From NCBI GenBank assembly GCA_009775355.1, contig VSPN01000030.1, positions 1 to 34,698 of the forward strand: a stretch of 34,698 nt of DNA, written 5' to 3'. A program made the position numbers and the translations under genes. A model generated the notes under the pieces. It was not told the origin of the DNA and did no database searches. It saw nothing but the letters and a program-made list of their open reading frames with translations. Positions 16,825 through 24,986 of this stretch are shown one piece after another (within the stretch, counting starts at the first letter, position 1; each line of letters begins with the position of its first letter). The DNA comes from Muribaculaceae bacterium. GTDB taxonomy: Bacteria > Bacteroidota > Bacteroidia > Bacteroidales > Muribaculaceae.

Positions 16825-17851
16825 GCCGCGAACCGCGCCTCTCCCCGAAGAGCACGTAACCGGCCGAGAAGAGTCCGAGCACTACAAGCCACGCAGCCTG
16901 AAAACTCCACATCACCATGGCGAAGGCCGCCCCCTCGGTGCGACCGATACCGTAGAGTGACAGCGCGAACATCACGGCAAGATTCCATGGACCCAGTCCG
17001 CCGTTGCTCGGTATCGCCATCGAAAATGACCCGAACACGAAGACCACAAGACCAGGAATCAGCCCCCACGCGCTGCCCGACTCATCCACGAGAGCCCGTG
17101 TGAATGGAAACGCCTGAAACATCACGTAGGTCTCCATATAGTAACAGAGCCATATACCCAGCGTCAGCACCACATACATGCCGCGCCCTTTCATAGTGAA
17201 AAGCACCTTGAACCCCTGCCACATCTTGCCGAGACCCGCATCCATGCGGTCAATCAAGCGGTAACGCCGCAGGTAACGGCACACATACCAGAACGCTCCG
17301 GCCAACACCGCTATCCCTATCCACAGAAACATATCGCCGGCCAAATGAACGATGTCGCGGCCCACCTGATAATGACGCACAAACGACATCAGTGCCGTAT
17401 GCGACACGACGAGAGCAAGCAGCGTAAGAGCCACCACAACAACGGCGTCCGAACCGCGGTCGCCCAAATCAGTGCCGACCACTGTCGAAAGAGGAACCTT
17501 CTCCGTGCGGCTTATATAGACGCAACGCCACACCTCGCCGAGCCGGGGAAAAACAAGGTTGAGCGCATATGCCCCGAAGATCGACACACTCTCTTTCGTG
17601 ACGGTCATTCGCGGAACTCCCGCAGCGCGCAGCTGTATGCCCCACCTTACTCCACGCACCATGTGCGAGAGTGTGGTGATGACCATCATGACAGCCACCC
17701 ACACGAAATCACACTCCCCGCGGGCCACGCTGATGATGTCGCTGAAACGCACCTTGTGGAACAGCCATATCACAAGCCCGGCCGATATCGCAACCGGAAC
17801 AGCATAATCGAGCACCTTGACCGCACGGGCGGCCATCTTTTTCCAGTCCAT
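16805..17851 (-). CDS. LPG-synthase-TM/flippase-like membrane protein (UPF0104)
   Basis: A 348-residue protein with about eight membrane helices. The motif VRGVRWGIQLRAAGVPRM and the segments LPLSTVVGTDLGDRGSD-like (here KVPLSTVVGTDLGDRGSD) and SNGGLGPWNLAVMFAL are characteristic of the lysylphosphatidylglycerol-synthase transmembrane family, whose stand-alone members are thought to move lipids or lipid-linked compounds. There is no C-terminal synthetase domain, so it is not MprF itself. It ends in a 20-base overlap with the convergent glucosaminidase gene, suggesting mutual interference. Confidence 0.85.
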   Translation of the reverse strand: MDWKKMAARAVKVLDYAVPVAISAGLVIWLFHKVRFSDIISVARGECDFVWVAVMMVITTLSHMVRGVRWGIQLRAAGVPRMTVTKESVSIFGAYALNLVFPRLGEVWRCVYISRTEKVPLSTVVGTDLGDRGSDAVVVVALTLLALVVSHTALMSFVRHYQVGRDIVHLAGDMFLWIGIAVLAGAFWYVCRYLRRYRLIDRMDAGLGKMWQGFKVLFTMKGRGMYVVLTLGIWLCYYMETYVMFQAFPFTRALVDESGSAWGLIPGLVVFVFGSFSMAIPSNGGLGPWNLAVMFALSLYGIGRTEGAAFAMVMWSFQAAWLVVLGLFSAGYVLFGERRGSRPTAAGA

Positions 17852-17962
17852 AACCTTGTTTTAACACTATAACCAGACCTGAGACCCTGCGGTTCAACTG
17901 CTCTTATACGGTGCATTATGTATTTTTAAGGGCCATATTCACCATATTTCTCAAAAATTATT

Positions 17963-17970
17963 TATCTTTG
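17963..17970 (+). promoter_or_regulatory. -7 box directly in front of a start codon
   Basis: TATCTTTG lies five bases before the ATG at 17976. If this -7 element is used, transcription would begin at or within a base or two of the start codon, giving a leaderless or nearly leaderless mRNA. A matching -33 TTG is not seen at the expected distance, which weakens the call. Confidence 0.45.
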
Positions 17971-17975
17971 CACCC

Positions 17976-18632
17976 ATGAAACTCAAAGAGATATATAATC
18001 CGAAACATGTATATGACGGCTTTTTCGAAACATACTTCATCAGGCCGTTCTTCCACCACTACGCCGATTTCAGGTCGCCCGAATCGGCGGCTTCATGCCT
18101 GAGGTCGATTCTGGCATGGATAATTGTCTCTCTCGGAATCACAGGCATTATGATGGGACAGGTCGGACTACTCGGACCAGAGACCGGCTTCACCGCCCTT
18201 GCCGTCGTTGCAATAGCATGGGGCGCATTCTCGCTGCTTCCGATCATAGCCCTCGTGGCAAGAACAGCCAACGGCGCACCCGAAAAACCGCTACGTCCCA
18301 GAATGCTCGGAGTCGACACGCTGCTCGGCATAAGCTGTCTGCTCTTCTTTCTGCTCGGCCTCCTGATGATGACCACCACTCTTAATTCGGGTGTTCTCGA
18401 CCCCAATGCCGGCATGACCGATGATCCCGACACCACCGTCATAGAGGAGCAATATATAAAAGAGGAACCCATTTTCACTTATCAGGACGAGACTCCGGAG
18501 CTAAAGGAGCAAACTCCCGACACTCTCGGCGACATGACAGAGCCTGACCTTGTCACATCTGAAGAAAGTTTCGACCCCACGCTTGTCCCCGATGACGAAA
18601 TAACCGACGATCCGGTCTCCGATTCCATTTAG
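17976..18632 (+). CDS. Small membrane protein with acidic C-terminal tail
   Basis: A 218-residue protein with three hydrophobic segments (about residues 45-65, 70-95 and 110-135) and then an extended, acidic, Thr/Pro-rich tail of about 75 residues. The arrangement suggests an inner-membrane protein with a disordered tail. I do not recognise the family. It is the last gene before the probable replication origin and is followed by a strong terminator. Confidence 0.75.
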   Translation: MKLKEIYNPKHVYDGFFETYFIRPFFHHYADFRSPESAASCLRSILAWIIVSLGITGIMMGQVGLLGPETGFTALAVVAIAWGAFSLLPIIALVARTANGAPEKPLRPRMLGVDTLLGISCLLFFLLGLLMMTTTLNSGVLDPNAGMTDDPDTTVIEEQYIKEEPIFTYQDETPELKEQTPDTLGDMTEPDLVTSEESFDPTLVPDDEITDDPVSDSI

Positions 18633-18686
18633 ACAAGTATAAATTCACTCTGCCAAGATATAAGGTATCAAACAACTGTATGCAGG

Positions 18687-18727
18687 CTCCCTTTCCGGAA
18701 AAAAGCAAGGAAAGGGAGTTTCTTTTG
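18687..18727 (+). terminator. Intrinsic terminator
   Basis: A 10-bp stem CTCCCTTTCC (18687-18696) with GGAAAGGGAG (18709-18718) and a T-rich tail. It closes the transcript of the membrane protein gene. Confidence 0.85.
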
Positions 18728-18846
18728 TATAATCCCCTGTCTTTTCACTTACTATACGAAAAAAGTAATATACTAATTTCACGCAAGTTTTACTATTATA
18801 TTTATGCTCGACCTAAATTTTTTTGAAAAATTTTTTTAACAAAAAG
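18728..18846. other. AT-rich gene-free stretch
   Basis: Runs of A and T (for example at 18818-18845) but no ORF or hairpin of note. It may add to helical instability near the probable origin. Confidence 0.4.
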
Positions 18847-18877
18847 TTTTATATTTGGAAAATTTGATTTACTTTTG
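18847..18877 (+). promoter_or_regulatory. Promoter of the origin-side transcript
   Basis: TACTTTTG at 18870-18877 is a good -7 box. TTTT at 18847-18850 is near the expected -33 position (a TTTG at 18854 is too close). Transcription would start near 18882. Confidence 0.55.
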
Positions 18878-18897
18878 CAAGTGTAAAGAAATCAAAG

Positions 18898-18975
18898 ATG
18901 GAAAATTTGATTTTAAATTTAAAGTCTGTCGCGGAAACGCAACTTGATTTAATGATATTTTATAATGCCATATAA
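18898..18975 (+). CDS. Possible 25-residue small protein
   Basis: The ORF begins about 16 bases after the predicted transcription start and ends within the right arm of the large hairpin. The first 20 residues could form an amphipathic helix. Without homologues it is not clear that it is translated. Confidence 0.3.
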   Translation: MENLILNLKSVAETQLDLMIFYNAI

Positions 18976-19203
18976 TATCATTAAAGTTCGCGTTGACTGA
19001 AGATATGGATTTTTGTCAGTAATAATAATTATGTTGTTGTTGATTGAATTGTGGACAAAAACAATTTGAATTGGATTGATTAGTAATTTAGACAAAATGA
19101 GTTAATAATAATGCGGATATGACAGAAATAGTCATGATGGATTCAAAAAGATTGTTTTATTCTACGGGAATATGACGATTTGATTCAACCTAATTTTAAT
19201 TAC

Positions 19204-19243
19204 GAGGGAAGCCGATCGAAGAGATTAGCTTCCCTCAACTATT
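19204..19243 (+). terminator. Intrinsic terminator of the origin-side transcript
   Basis: Nine-base-pair stem GAGGGAAGC (19204-19212) with GCTTCCCTC (19228-19236), then AACTATTTTTTTG. It ends the ~370-nt unit. Confidence 0.85.
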
Positions 19244-19303
19244 TTTTTGTCTTTGCTCTATAATACATCTGGTTATGACACCTCAATAGATCAAGGCAGC
19301 AAA

Positions 19304-19378
19304 CTAAATGACCTGCATAGTTACCTCCGGTCCCGCATATCCTGGACGCTTTTTGACCTGTTCCTCAGTCGTGTACAT
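19304..19378 (-). CDS. Possible 24-residue small ORF
   Basis: The frame encodes MYTTEEQVKKRPGYAGPEVT plus four residues. Its composition looks protein-like and it lies in a non-coding region, but no promoter is convincing. It could also be the relic of a larger gene. An inverted repeat GTGTAC-N5-GTACAC (19371-19387) overlaps its start. Confidence 0.25.
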   Translation of the reverse strand: MYTTEEQVKKRPGYAGPEVTMQVI

Positions 19379-19662
19379 AAAGTACACTCCATCGTCACAT
19401 GCCAAAAATCGTCGCAAGCCATGCGACCCTGACGGCAACATTTATTATTAAACAAGCTCTAAGTAAGTGTTCAAATTTAAACGATAGTAAGTGCTTAAAT
19501 GTGTTTCATGTAATCTGTGGCTTCTTTTTACCGCTTCCGGCTTGTCGCCCGGTCGAATATATCTATATTCTCCTTCGTTCCGCACCGGAACCGACTAAAA
19601 AACAAGCTCGCATTTTGTATAAATCAAATTAGAACTCTTACTTAAAATAGATTTTATGCTTT

Positions 19663-19688
19663 AAAATTATGTTGTATAACATAATTTT
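19663..19688. repeat. Perfect 26-bp AT palindrome
   Basis: Arms of 11 bases (AAAATTATGTT and its complement) around GTAT. It may be an operator or a weak terminator. It lies between the two small transcription units of the origin region. Confidence 0.6.
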
Positions 19689-19848
19689 TACAATTTTTTA
19701 CAACTTTTTCCGCTCTTCCGCGTTTAGTTATGTGAAGTTAGTTCTAAGTTTAACCATGTCCGTAACGGACAGACCGGAAGATTCCACAATTCAAACTGCC
19801 GTGCAAGGAGCGGCGTTTCCGGTAAATTTGAACAACATTATTTTGAAT

Positions 19849-19923
19849 ATGAAACACCTTATCAAAAAAGTGGTTCTGGCATATTTTGAGAATTGTGCCC
19901 AGGTTTACGCCACGACGAAGTGA
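19849..19923 (+). CDS. Probable 24-residue basic small protein
   Basis: The ORF encodes MKHLIKKVVLAYFENCAQVY and four more residues. The N-terminal half is basic and amphipathic. It ends 21 bases before a strong intrinsic terminator, so the region is transcribed on this strand. The same frame can be extended upstream to an ATG at 19669 (84 residues) but that part has low coding character. I do not recognise a family. Confidence 0.4.
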   Translation: MKHLIKKVVLAYFENCAQVYATTK

Positions 19924-19944
19924 AACTTCGCTACAAAAGAGATC

Positions 19945-19977
19945 AGGCCGCCCCTCACCGGACGGCCTTTCTTTTTG
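19945..19977 (+). terminator. Intrinsic terminator
   Basis: AGGCCG (19945-19950) pairs with CGGCCT (19963-19968) with extra inner GC pairs, followed by TTCTTTTTG. It closes the small-ORF unit and insulates the origin from upstream transcripts. Confidence 0.8.
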
Positions 19978-20069
19978 CTCACTTTTCAAATCCCCTATTC
20001 ATGATACACCCTCTGTCCGTTCTGCCTTGCTTTTCACCGCCTGACCGCTGAAAACAGCTCCATACTCTT

Positions 20070-20527
20070 ACGAAATCTGTCGATAAGTTGTAGATAAACC
20101 CCGTTTTTCCTGTAGAAAACCATGAAGAAAACTCATAGATAACTTATCGGCTGATCGCTTTGAATTCTGCTCAACCTGCTTATAGAAAGCTGTTTTCAAT
20201 AATCCAAATCTTTACGAAGCTTTCGTTTGAAAGGTTTTTATACTTGTTTTCGACAGCAGGGGGACTGTTTTTCTACAGTTTTCTACAGCTATCTTCTGGG
20301 AATTTATTAACTTTGCAGTTATCTACAGGATGTAGACAATCTCCGCATCCGTCTGATTCTCAATACAGGCATTTCCTGCATCCTGTAGATAACCATGCCC
20401 GTGAATTCAATAACTCACAATTCCAAATTTTCATTGGAAAAGTTATTGCGGGTTATCAACAGCGTTTATTGTTGTTGATTGTTTTTTATTTAATTTTTAA
20501 TTTATTCAATTTTATAATAAAGATATA
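20070..20527. other. Probable chromosomal replication origin (oriC)
   Basis: Five nonamers of the form TTATCNACA, all differing from the DnaA box TTATCCACA only at position 6, lie here: 20078-20086 and 20089-20097 (both reverse), 20319-20327 (forward), 20384-20392 (reverse) and 20453-20461 (forward). Looser copies are at 20134, 20269 and 20279 (TTTTCTACA twice, 10 bases apart). The boxes at 20319 and 20384 are part of a perfect 15-bp inverted repeat. An AT-rich tract at 20462-20527, just before nadA, is a likely unwinding element. GC skew of the plus strand changes sign across 18.6-20.5 kb: 11701-11760 has 9 G and 23 C, 20701-20760 has 20 G and 11 C, both in plus-strand genes. The 122-codon frame at 20160-20528 is probably not coding. 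Confidence 0.8.
20318..20393. repeat. 15-bp inverted repeat carrying two DnaA-like boxes
   Basis: GTTATCTACAGGATG at 20318-20332 and its exact complement at 20379-20393, with a 46-base spacer. Each arm holds one TTATCTACA box, so the boxes face each other. Confidence 0.85.
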
Positions 20528-21466
20528 ATGAAGCCTCAGGATTCTGCGCTCCGCGAAGAGATCGCACGGTTGAAAAAGGAGAAGAACGCTCTGATCATGG
20601 CCCACTACTACCAGCGTGACGAGATTCAGGAAATAGCGGATTTCATCGGCGACTCGCTCGCTCTGGCCCGAAAGGCGGCCGAGACAGATGCCGATATAAT
20701 AGTGATGTGCGGAGTGCATTTCATGGGTGAGACGGCCAAGATCCTGTGTCCTGACAAGAAGGTGCTCGTGCCCGACATGGAGGCCGGATGCTCTTTGGCC
20801 GACAGTTGCGATCCCGAGGAGTTCGCCAGGTTTGTCGTGGAGCATCCCGGACATACGGTGATAAGCTATGTCAACACCTCGGCTGCCGTGAAGGCCCACA
20901 CCGACATTGTGGTAACATCAGGAAACGCCCGCAAGATCGTGGAGTCGCTTCCCGCTGACGAGAAGATCATATTCGGTCCTGACCGCAATCTGGGGGGATA
21001 TATCAATTCCGTGTGCGGACGCGACATGCTTCTGTGGCCCGGAGCCTGCCATGTGCATGACCGTTTTTCGATTCAGAAGATTCAACAGATGAAAGAGGAG
21101 CATCCGGGAGCCAAGATACTTGTGCATCCCGAATGTCGCCGCCCGCTCCAGCTAATTGCCGACAAGGTGGGATCGACAGCAGCGCTGCTTGATTTCGCGC
21201 GCACTGACAGTGCTTCGGAATACATAGTTGTGACTGAAAGCGGCATACTCTTCGAGATGCGCCGCGCATGTCCGGAGAAGACTTTTCTCGCGGCTCCGGC
21301 CGAAGACTCGGAGTGTCAGTGCAACGAGTGCGACTATATGAAGCTCAATACGCTCGAAAAGGTGGCTCGCGCTCTGCGCGACGAGCAGCCGGAAATACTG
21401 GTTGATGCGGAGATTGCCCGGCGTGCCCTGCGGCCAATAGAACGCATGCTCGAACTTTCAAGATAA
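20528..21466 (+). CDS. nadA: Quinolinate synthase A
   Basis: A 312-residue protein with the NadA signature segments: LIMAHYYQRDEIQEIADFIGDSLALARKA, IIVMCGVHFMGETAKIL, VTSGNARKIV, and the C-terminal CQCNECDYMKLNTLEKV with the cysteines of the Fe-S centre. It condenses iminoaspartate with dihydroxyacetone phosphate to quinolinate in NAD synthesis and carries a [4Fe-4S] cluster. nadB and nadC are not nearby. The gene starts directly at the AT-rich edge of the probable origin; TAACTTTG at 20308-20315 could be its -7 box, but no -33 element is seen. Confidence 0.97.
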   Translation: MKPQDSALREEIARLKKEKNALIMAHYYQRDEIQEIADFIGDSLALARKAAETDADIIVMCGVHFMGETAKILCPDKKVLVPDMEAGCSLADSCDPEEFARFVVEHPGHTVISYVNTSAAVKAHTDIVVTSGNARKIVESLPADEKIIFGPDRNLGGYINSVCGRDMLLWPGACHVHDRFSIQKIQQMKEEHPGAKILVHPECRRPLQLIADKVGSTAALLDFARTDSASEYIVVTESGILFEMRRACPEKTFLAAPAEDSECQCNECDYMKLNTLEKVARALRDEQPEILVDAEIARRALRPIERMLELSR

Positions 21467-21471
21467 CAGCG

Positions 21472-22011
21472 GTGCCTCTTAAAAAGAATATAGTGGAGCT
21501 CACGCGCTGCAGCGTGGCAGACTACAGGGCCATGCGCAAGCTCCCTCTACGCGTGCTTGCCGACAACATACGCTCCATGCATAACATAGGTTCTCTTTTC
21601 CGCACATCTGACGCCTTCCGGGTCGAAGAGATCATACTTGCCGGAATCTCTGGCCGTCCTCCGCATCCGGAGATAGCGAAGACTGCTCTCGGAGCCGAGG
21701 AGTCTGTGTCATGGAGGCATGTGGATGACGCGGTGGATGAAGCCCGGAGACTCATGAGAGAGGGCTGGACGCTATGTGTGCTGGAACAGGCGCACGACAG
21801 TGTTCCGCTGCACGACTACGTGCCGGCTGCGGAAGAGGAGAAGATCGTTCTCGTGGTCGGGAATGAGGTGAACGGTGTTGACCAGCGCATCGTCGACATG
21901 GCCGACCGGGTGCTTGAGATCCCTCAGGAGGGAACCAAGCACTCGCTCAATGTGGCTGCTTCCGCAGCCATAGCCATGTTTCATCTTTACACCGCCCTCA
22001 GAGGCCGCTGA
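21472..22011 (+). CDS. SpoU/TrmH-family RNA 2'-O-methyltransferase
   Basis: A 179-residue SPOUT enzyme with all three motifs: motif 1 in DNIRSMHNIGSLFRTSDAF, motif 2 in IVLVVGNEVNGVDQ and motif 3 in IPQEGTKHSLNVAASAAIAM. It should form a knotted homodimer using SAM and methylate a ribose in tRNA or rRNA. The start is GTG at 21472, five bases after the nadA stop, so the two genes are probably co-transcribed. The RNA target is not defined by sequence. Confidence 0.92.
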   Translation: MPLKKNIVELTRCSVADYRAMRKLPLRVLADNIRSMHNIGSLFRTSDAFRVEEIILAGISGRPPHPEIAKTALGAEESVSWRHVDDAVDEARRLMREGWTLCVLEQAHDSVPLHDYVPAAEEEKIVLVVGNEVNGVDQRIVDMADRVLEIPQEGTKHSLNVAASAAIAMFHLYTALRGR

Positions 22012-22049
22012 GTCTGGCGGAAGGCATAGCGCGGGCGGCGCAGGCAGAC

Positions 22050-24839
22050 TCAATGGGCGTCGAGCCAGTTTGTGGCCACGCCCGACGAGGCGGTGAGGGT
22101 CACGTCGCCCTGCCAGGCACTTTCCATCTGGCGTGTCACGAGTTCCTGCATGACGGCGGTTTCATCTTCGGCTACATTGAAGTTGAGTTCGTCGTGTACC
22201 TGCATGATCATCTTGGAGCGCAGTCCGCGTTCTTTCATCTCGTTGTGTATGCGCACCATCGCCACCTTTATAATGTCGGCGGCTGTGCCCTGGATAGGCG
22301 CGTTGATGGCATTGCGCTCCGCATATCCGCGCACCACGGGGTTGCGGCTGTTGATGTCGGGAAGCATACGTTTCCGGCCCATGCGGGTCTCCACATATCC
22401 GGTCTCGCGGGCCTTCTCTACACTGTCTGACATATACTTCCTTATTGTAGGGAAGGTGAGAAAATAGTTGTCGATGATCTCCTTGGCTTCGGCGCGCGGA
22501 ATGTTGAGACGCGTTGAGAGACCGAAGGCAGAGATTCCGTATATGATTCCGAAATTGGCCGTCTTGGCGTGACGGCGGTCGTTGTCCGTCACTTCTTCGG
22601 GATTCTTGTGGTATATCCTTGCTGCCGTTATGGCATGTATGTCCTTGCCGTGACGGAAGGCGTCGAGCATTATCTCGTCGTGGCTGAAGTCGGCCAGAAG
22701 CCGCAGTTCGATCTGCGAATAGTCGGCTGAAAGGAACACGCAGCCTGGATCGGCTATGAATGCGCGTCTTATCTCGCGCCCCTCGTCGTCGCGGACAGGT
22801 ATGTTCTGAAGGTTTGGGGCCGACGAAGAGAGACGCCCAGTGGCGGTGACAGTCTGGTTGTAGTTGGTGTGCACGCGTCCAGTCTCCGGATTGATGGCGG
22901 CGGGAAGGGCCGAAACATAGGTGCTGACAAGTTTTCTCAGAGCCCGGTATTCTATTATTTTAGAAGCTATAGGGTGGACGGGCACAAGTTTTTCGAGCAC
23001 ATCCTCGCTCGTGCTGTATTGTCCGGTCTTGGTTTTCTTTGCCTTGGGATCCAGACCGAGACGGTCGAAAAGTATCTCGCCCACTCTGGCTGGAGAGCCG
23101 ACATTGAATTCCTCGCCGGCGAGTTCATGTATCTCTTTCTCAAGCGCGGCTATGCGGCTGTTCATGTCGGTCTCGGCCTCTTTGAGTGCGGCGGTGTCGA
23201 TTCTGACTCCGGTGATTTCCATGTCGGCGAGAACGCTCACGAGCGGCATCTCCACATCGCGTAGCAGAGTCTCCATTCCGTTGCGGGCAACAGCCTCGCG
23301 CAGCGGGGCGGCAAGACGCAGGGTGATGTCTGCAAGCTCGCAAGCCTGCATGGCGTTCCCGGTTCCGACCGCATCATTCTCCGGTTTCTTACCGGCACTC
23401 TTGCGTGATGAAGCGGGAGCTGGTGTGACATCATATCCGAGATAGAGTGAAGAGAGCGAGTCGATGCCGTGACGCATCTCGGGCTGTATCACGTAGTGTG
23501 CCAGCGAGACGTCGAAGAAGCTGACGAGCGCGGCGGCGTTGTCGGTGCGGCGGCGGCTTGCCGTCACATAGTCGCGCTTGGCGTTTGATGTGACTTTCTC
23601 TACGTCTCCGCGTGCCATCAGGTCGATGACGGCTGCTGTTCCCTCCTCGAACGAGACCGGTATGTAGAAGGCCTTACCCTCTGCGGGTGCTATTGCAGCT
23701 CCGGTCCATATGCTCATCATGTCGTTTTCGCCTTCGGTCACAATGTGTAGGCCGCAACGGCCGGACGATGCGAGCATCCGCTTCATTTCCTCGAGAGTGT
23801 CTGGATTGTCGGCTATCCTGTAGTCTGCTCCCGACATGTCAGTCTTTACTTCCGACTGCGCAGCCGGGACATCCGTGTTGCCGGTTTCCTGACTGAAATC
23901 CGCATCATCAAAAAGCGACGGAGCGTCCGATTTGGCGTTGATTTTCTCTCCGGCACCGGCCTCGCTGTCGAGACGTCGGGCCACGCGGTCGGCGAGAGTC
24001 TTGAACTCAAGTTCGCGGAATATTGCGAAAAGCTTGTCGCGGTCGGCAGGACGGCGCAGAAGATCGTCGGGAACCACACTGACAGGCACATCGGTGCAGA
24101 TAGTGGCAAGATACTTGGAAAATTTTATCTGGTCGGCGTTATCCTCTACTTTTTTTCTGAGCGCACCCTTGAGCCGGTCAGTGTTGTCTATCAGGTTTTC
24201 CACAGATCCGAACTCCGATATTAGTTTAACGGCCGTCTTCTCCCCCACTCCGGGGCAACCGGGAATGTTGTCGATCTTGTCACCCATCAGGGCGAGCAGA
24301 TCTATCACCTGCGAGGGCCGTTCAAGCCCGTAGCGGGTGCAGACTTCCTCCTCTCCGCGTATCTCGAAGTCCTGGCCGCGGTAGGCCGGCTTGTACTGCA
24401 GCACATTGGGACTCACAAGCTGTCCGTAGTCTTTGTCTGGGGTCATCATGTAGGTGGTGAAACCCTCATTTTCTGCCATGCGGGCCAGTGTGCCGATCAC
24501 GTCGTCGGCCTCATATCCGGCAACCTCCACCACTGGTATGCTGTATGCCTTTATTATTTCCTTTATGAAAGGTATGGAAAGCTTTATGTCTTCTGGAGTC
24601 TCTGACCGTTCGGCCTTGTATCCTTCGTAGGCCTCGTTGCGGAATGTAGGTCCCGGAGGATCGAAACATACCGCCACATGCGAGGGATCCTCCTTGCGCA
24701 GCAGTTCCTCGAGTGTGTTGACAAATCCGAATATGGCCGATGTGTTGAATCCGGCCTGTGTGATGCGAGGCATCTTTATCAGTGCGTAATATGCTCTGAA
24801 TATCAGCGCGTATGCATCCAGTAAAAAAAGCTTCTTCAT
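22050..24839 (-). CDS. polA: DNA polymerase I with degenerate proofreading motif
   Basis: A 929-residue enzyme. Residues 1-290 form the 5' nuclease (YEADDVIGTLAR, MGDKIDNIPG, GEKTAVKLI). Residues about 335-530 are the 3'-5' exonuclease-like domain, and the C-terminal part is the polymerase with motif A (LSADYSQIELRLLA), motif B (RRHAKTANFGIIYG) and motif C (MQVHDELNF). In the exonuclease domain, the segment aligning with FDTETTG is LHIVTEG (364-370), so both metal-binding residues of ExoI (D and E) are replaced by H365 and V367. Proofreading is probably absent, as in Taq polymerase. The gene is convergent with the methyltransferase gene, 38 bases away. Confidence 0.97.
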   Translation of the reverse strand: MKKLFLLDAYALIFRAYYALIKMPRITQAGFNTSAIFGFVNTLEELLRKEDPSHVAVCFDPPGPTFRNEAYEGYKAERSETPEDIKLSIPFIKEIIKAYSIPVVEVAGYEADDVIGTLARMAENEGFTTYMMTPDKDYGQLVSPNVLQYKPAYRGQDFEIRGEEEVCTRYGLERPSQVIDLLALMGDKIDNIPGCPGVGEKTAVKLISEFGSVENLIDNTDRLKGALRKKVEDNADQIKFSKYLATICTDVPVSVVPDDLLRRPADRDKLFAIFRELEFKTLADRVARRLDSEAGAGEKINAKSDAPSLFDDADFSQETGNTDVPAAQSEVKTDMSGADYRIADNPDTLEEMKRMLASSGRCGLHIVTEGENDMMSIWTGAAIAPAEGKAFYIPVSFEEGTAAVIDLMARGDVEKVTSNAKRDYVTASRRRTDNAAALVSFFDVSLAHYVIQPEMRHGIDSLSSLYLGYDVTPAPASSRKSAGKKPENDAVGTGNAMQACELADITLRLAAPLREAVARNGMETLLRDVEMPLVSVLADMEITGVRIDTAALKEAETDMNSRIAALEKEIHELAGEEFNVGSPARVGEILFDRLGLDPKAKKTKTGQYSTSEDVLEKLVPVHPIASKIIEYRALRKLVSTYVSALPAAINPETGRVHTNYNQTVTATGRLSSSAPNLQNIPVRDDEGREIRRAFIADPGCVFLSADYSQIELRLLADFSHDEIMLDAFRHGKDIHAITAARIYHKNPEEVTDNDRRHAKTANFGIIYGISAFGLSTRLNIPRAEAKEIIDNYFLTFPTIRKYMSDSVEKARETGYVETRMGRKRMLPDINSRNPVVRGYAERNAINAPIQGTAADIIKVAMVRIHNEMKERGLRSKMIMQVHDELNFNVAEDETAVMQELVTRQMESAWQGDVTLTASSGVATNWLDAH

Positions 24840-24913
24840 ATACTTATAACGCCGTAATGCCCGAGTGCGTATAAAATCATAATAGCGCGTTCCTTAAAAT
24901 TCAGGGGTATAAA

Positions 24914-24942
24914 AAGGAGACCCCCGAAAAGGGAGTCTCCTT
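24914..24942 (-). terminator. Intrinsic terminator of the lipoprotein gene
   Basis: AAGGAGAC at 24914-24921 pairs with GTCTCCTT at 24935-24942, extended by inner C:G pairs, and on the minus strand it is followed by a T-run. It ends the transcript of the TPR lipoprotein before polA. Confidence 0.85.
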
Positions 24943-24986
24943 GATGACCTATGGTGCTGTCTGTCAGATCTGACAGACTGCTTCAT

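Larger units (their letters stand above)
18880..19250 (+). ncRNA. Candidate structured RNA (~370 nt) with a 25-codon ORF
   Basis: The unit is framed by a promoter at 18847-18877 and a terminator stem at 19204-19212/19228-19236 with a T-run. It contains a long imperfect hairpin: 18936-18959 pairs with 18974-18994, with a perfect 12-bp core (TTTAATGATATT). Shorter hairpins follow (near 18995-19020 and 19043-19073). An ORF at 18898-18975 encodes MENLILNLKSVAETQLDLMI... and its stop lies in the hairpin. No known RNA family is recognised (not tmRNA, RNase P or a 6S-like helix). It may be a regulatory RNA, or a leader-peptide mRNA. Confidence 0.55.

Noticed and set aside
18936..18994. Riboswitch for the downstream region
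   Set aside because: The hairpin is in a unit that ends at 19243 without a regulated gene, and it matches no riboswitch class I know.
20160..20528. 122-codon plus-strand frame before nadA
   Set aside because: TTG start, covers all DnaA-like boxes and the AT-rich tract, and its translation has low-complexity hydrophobic runs from AT-rich DNA.
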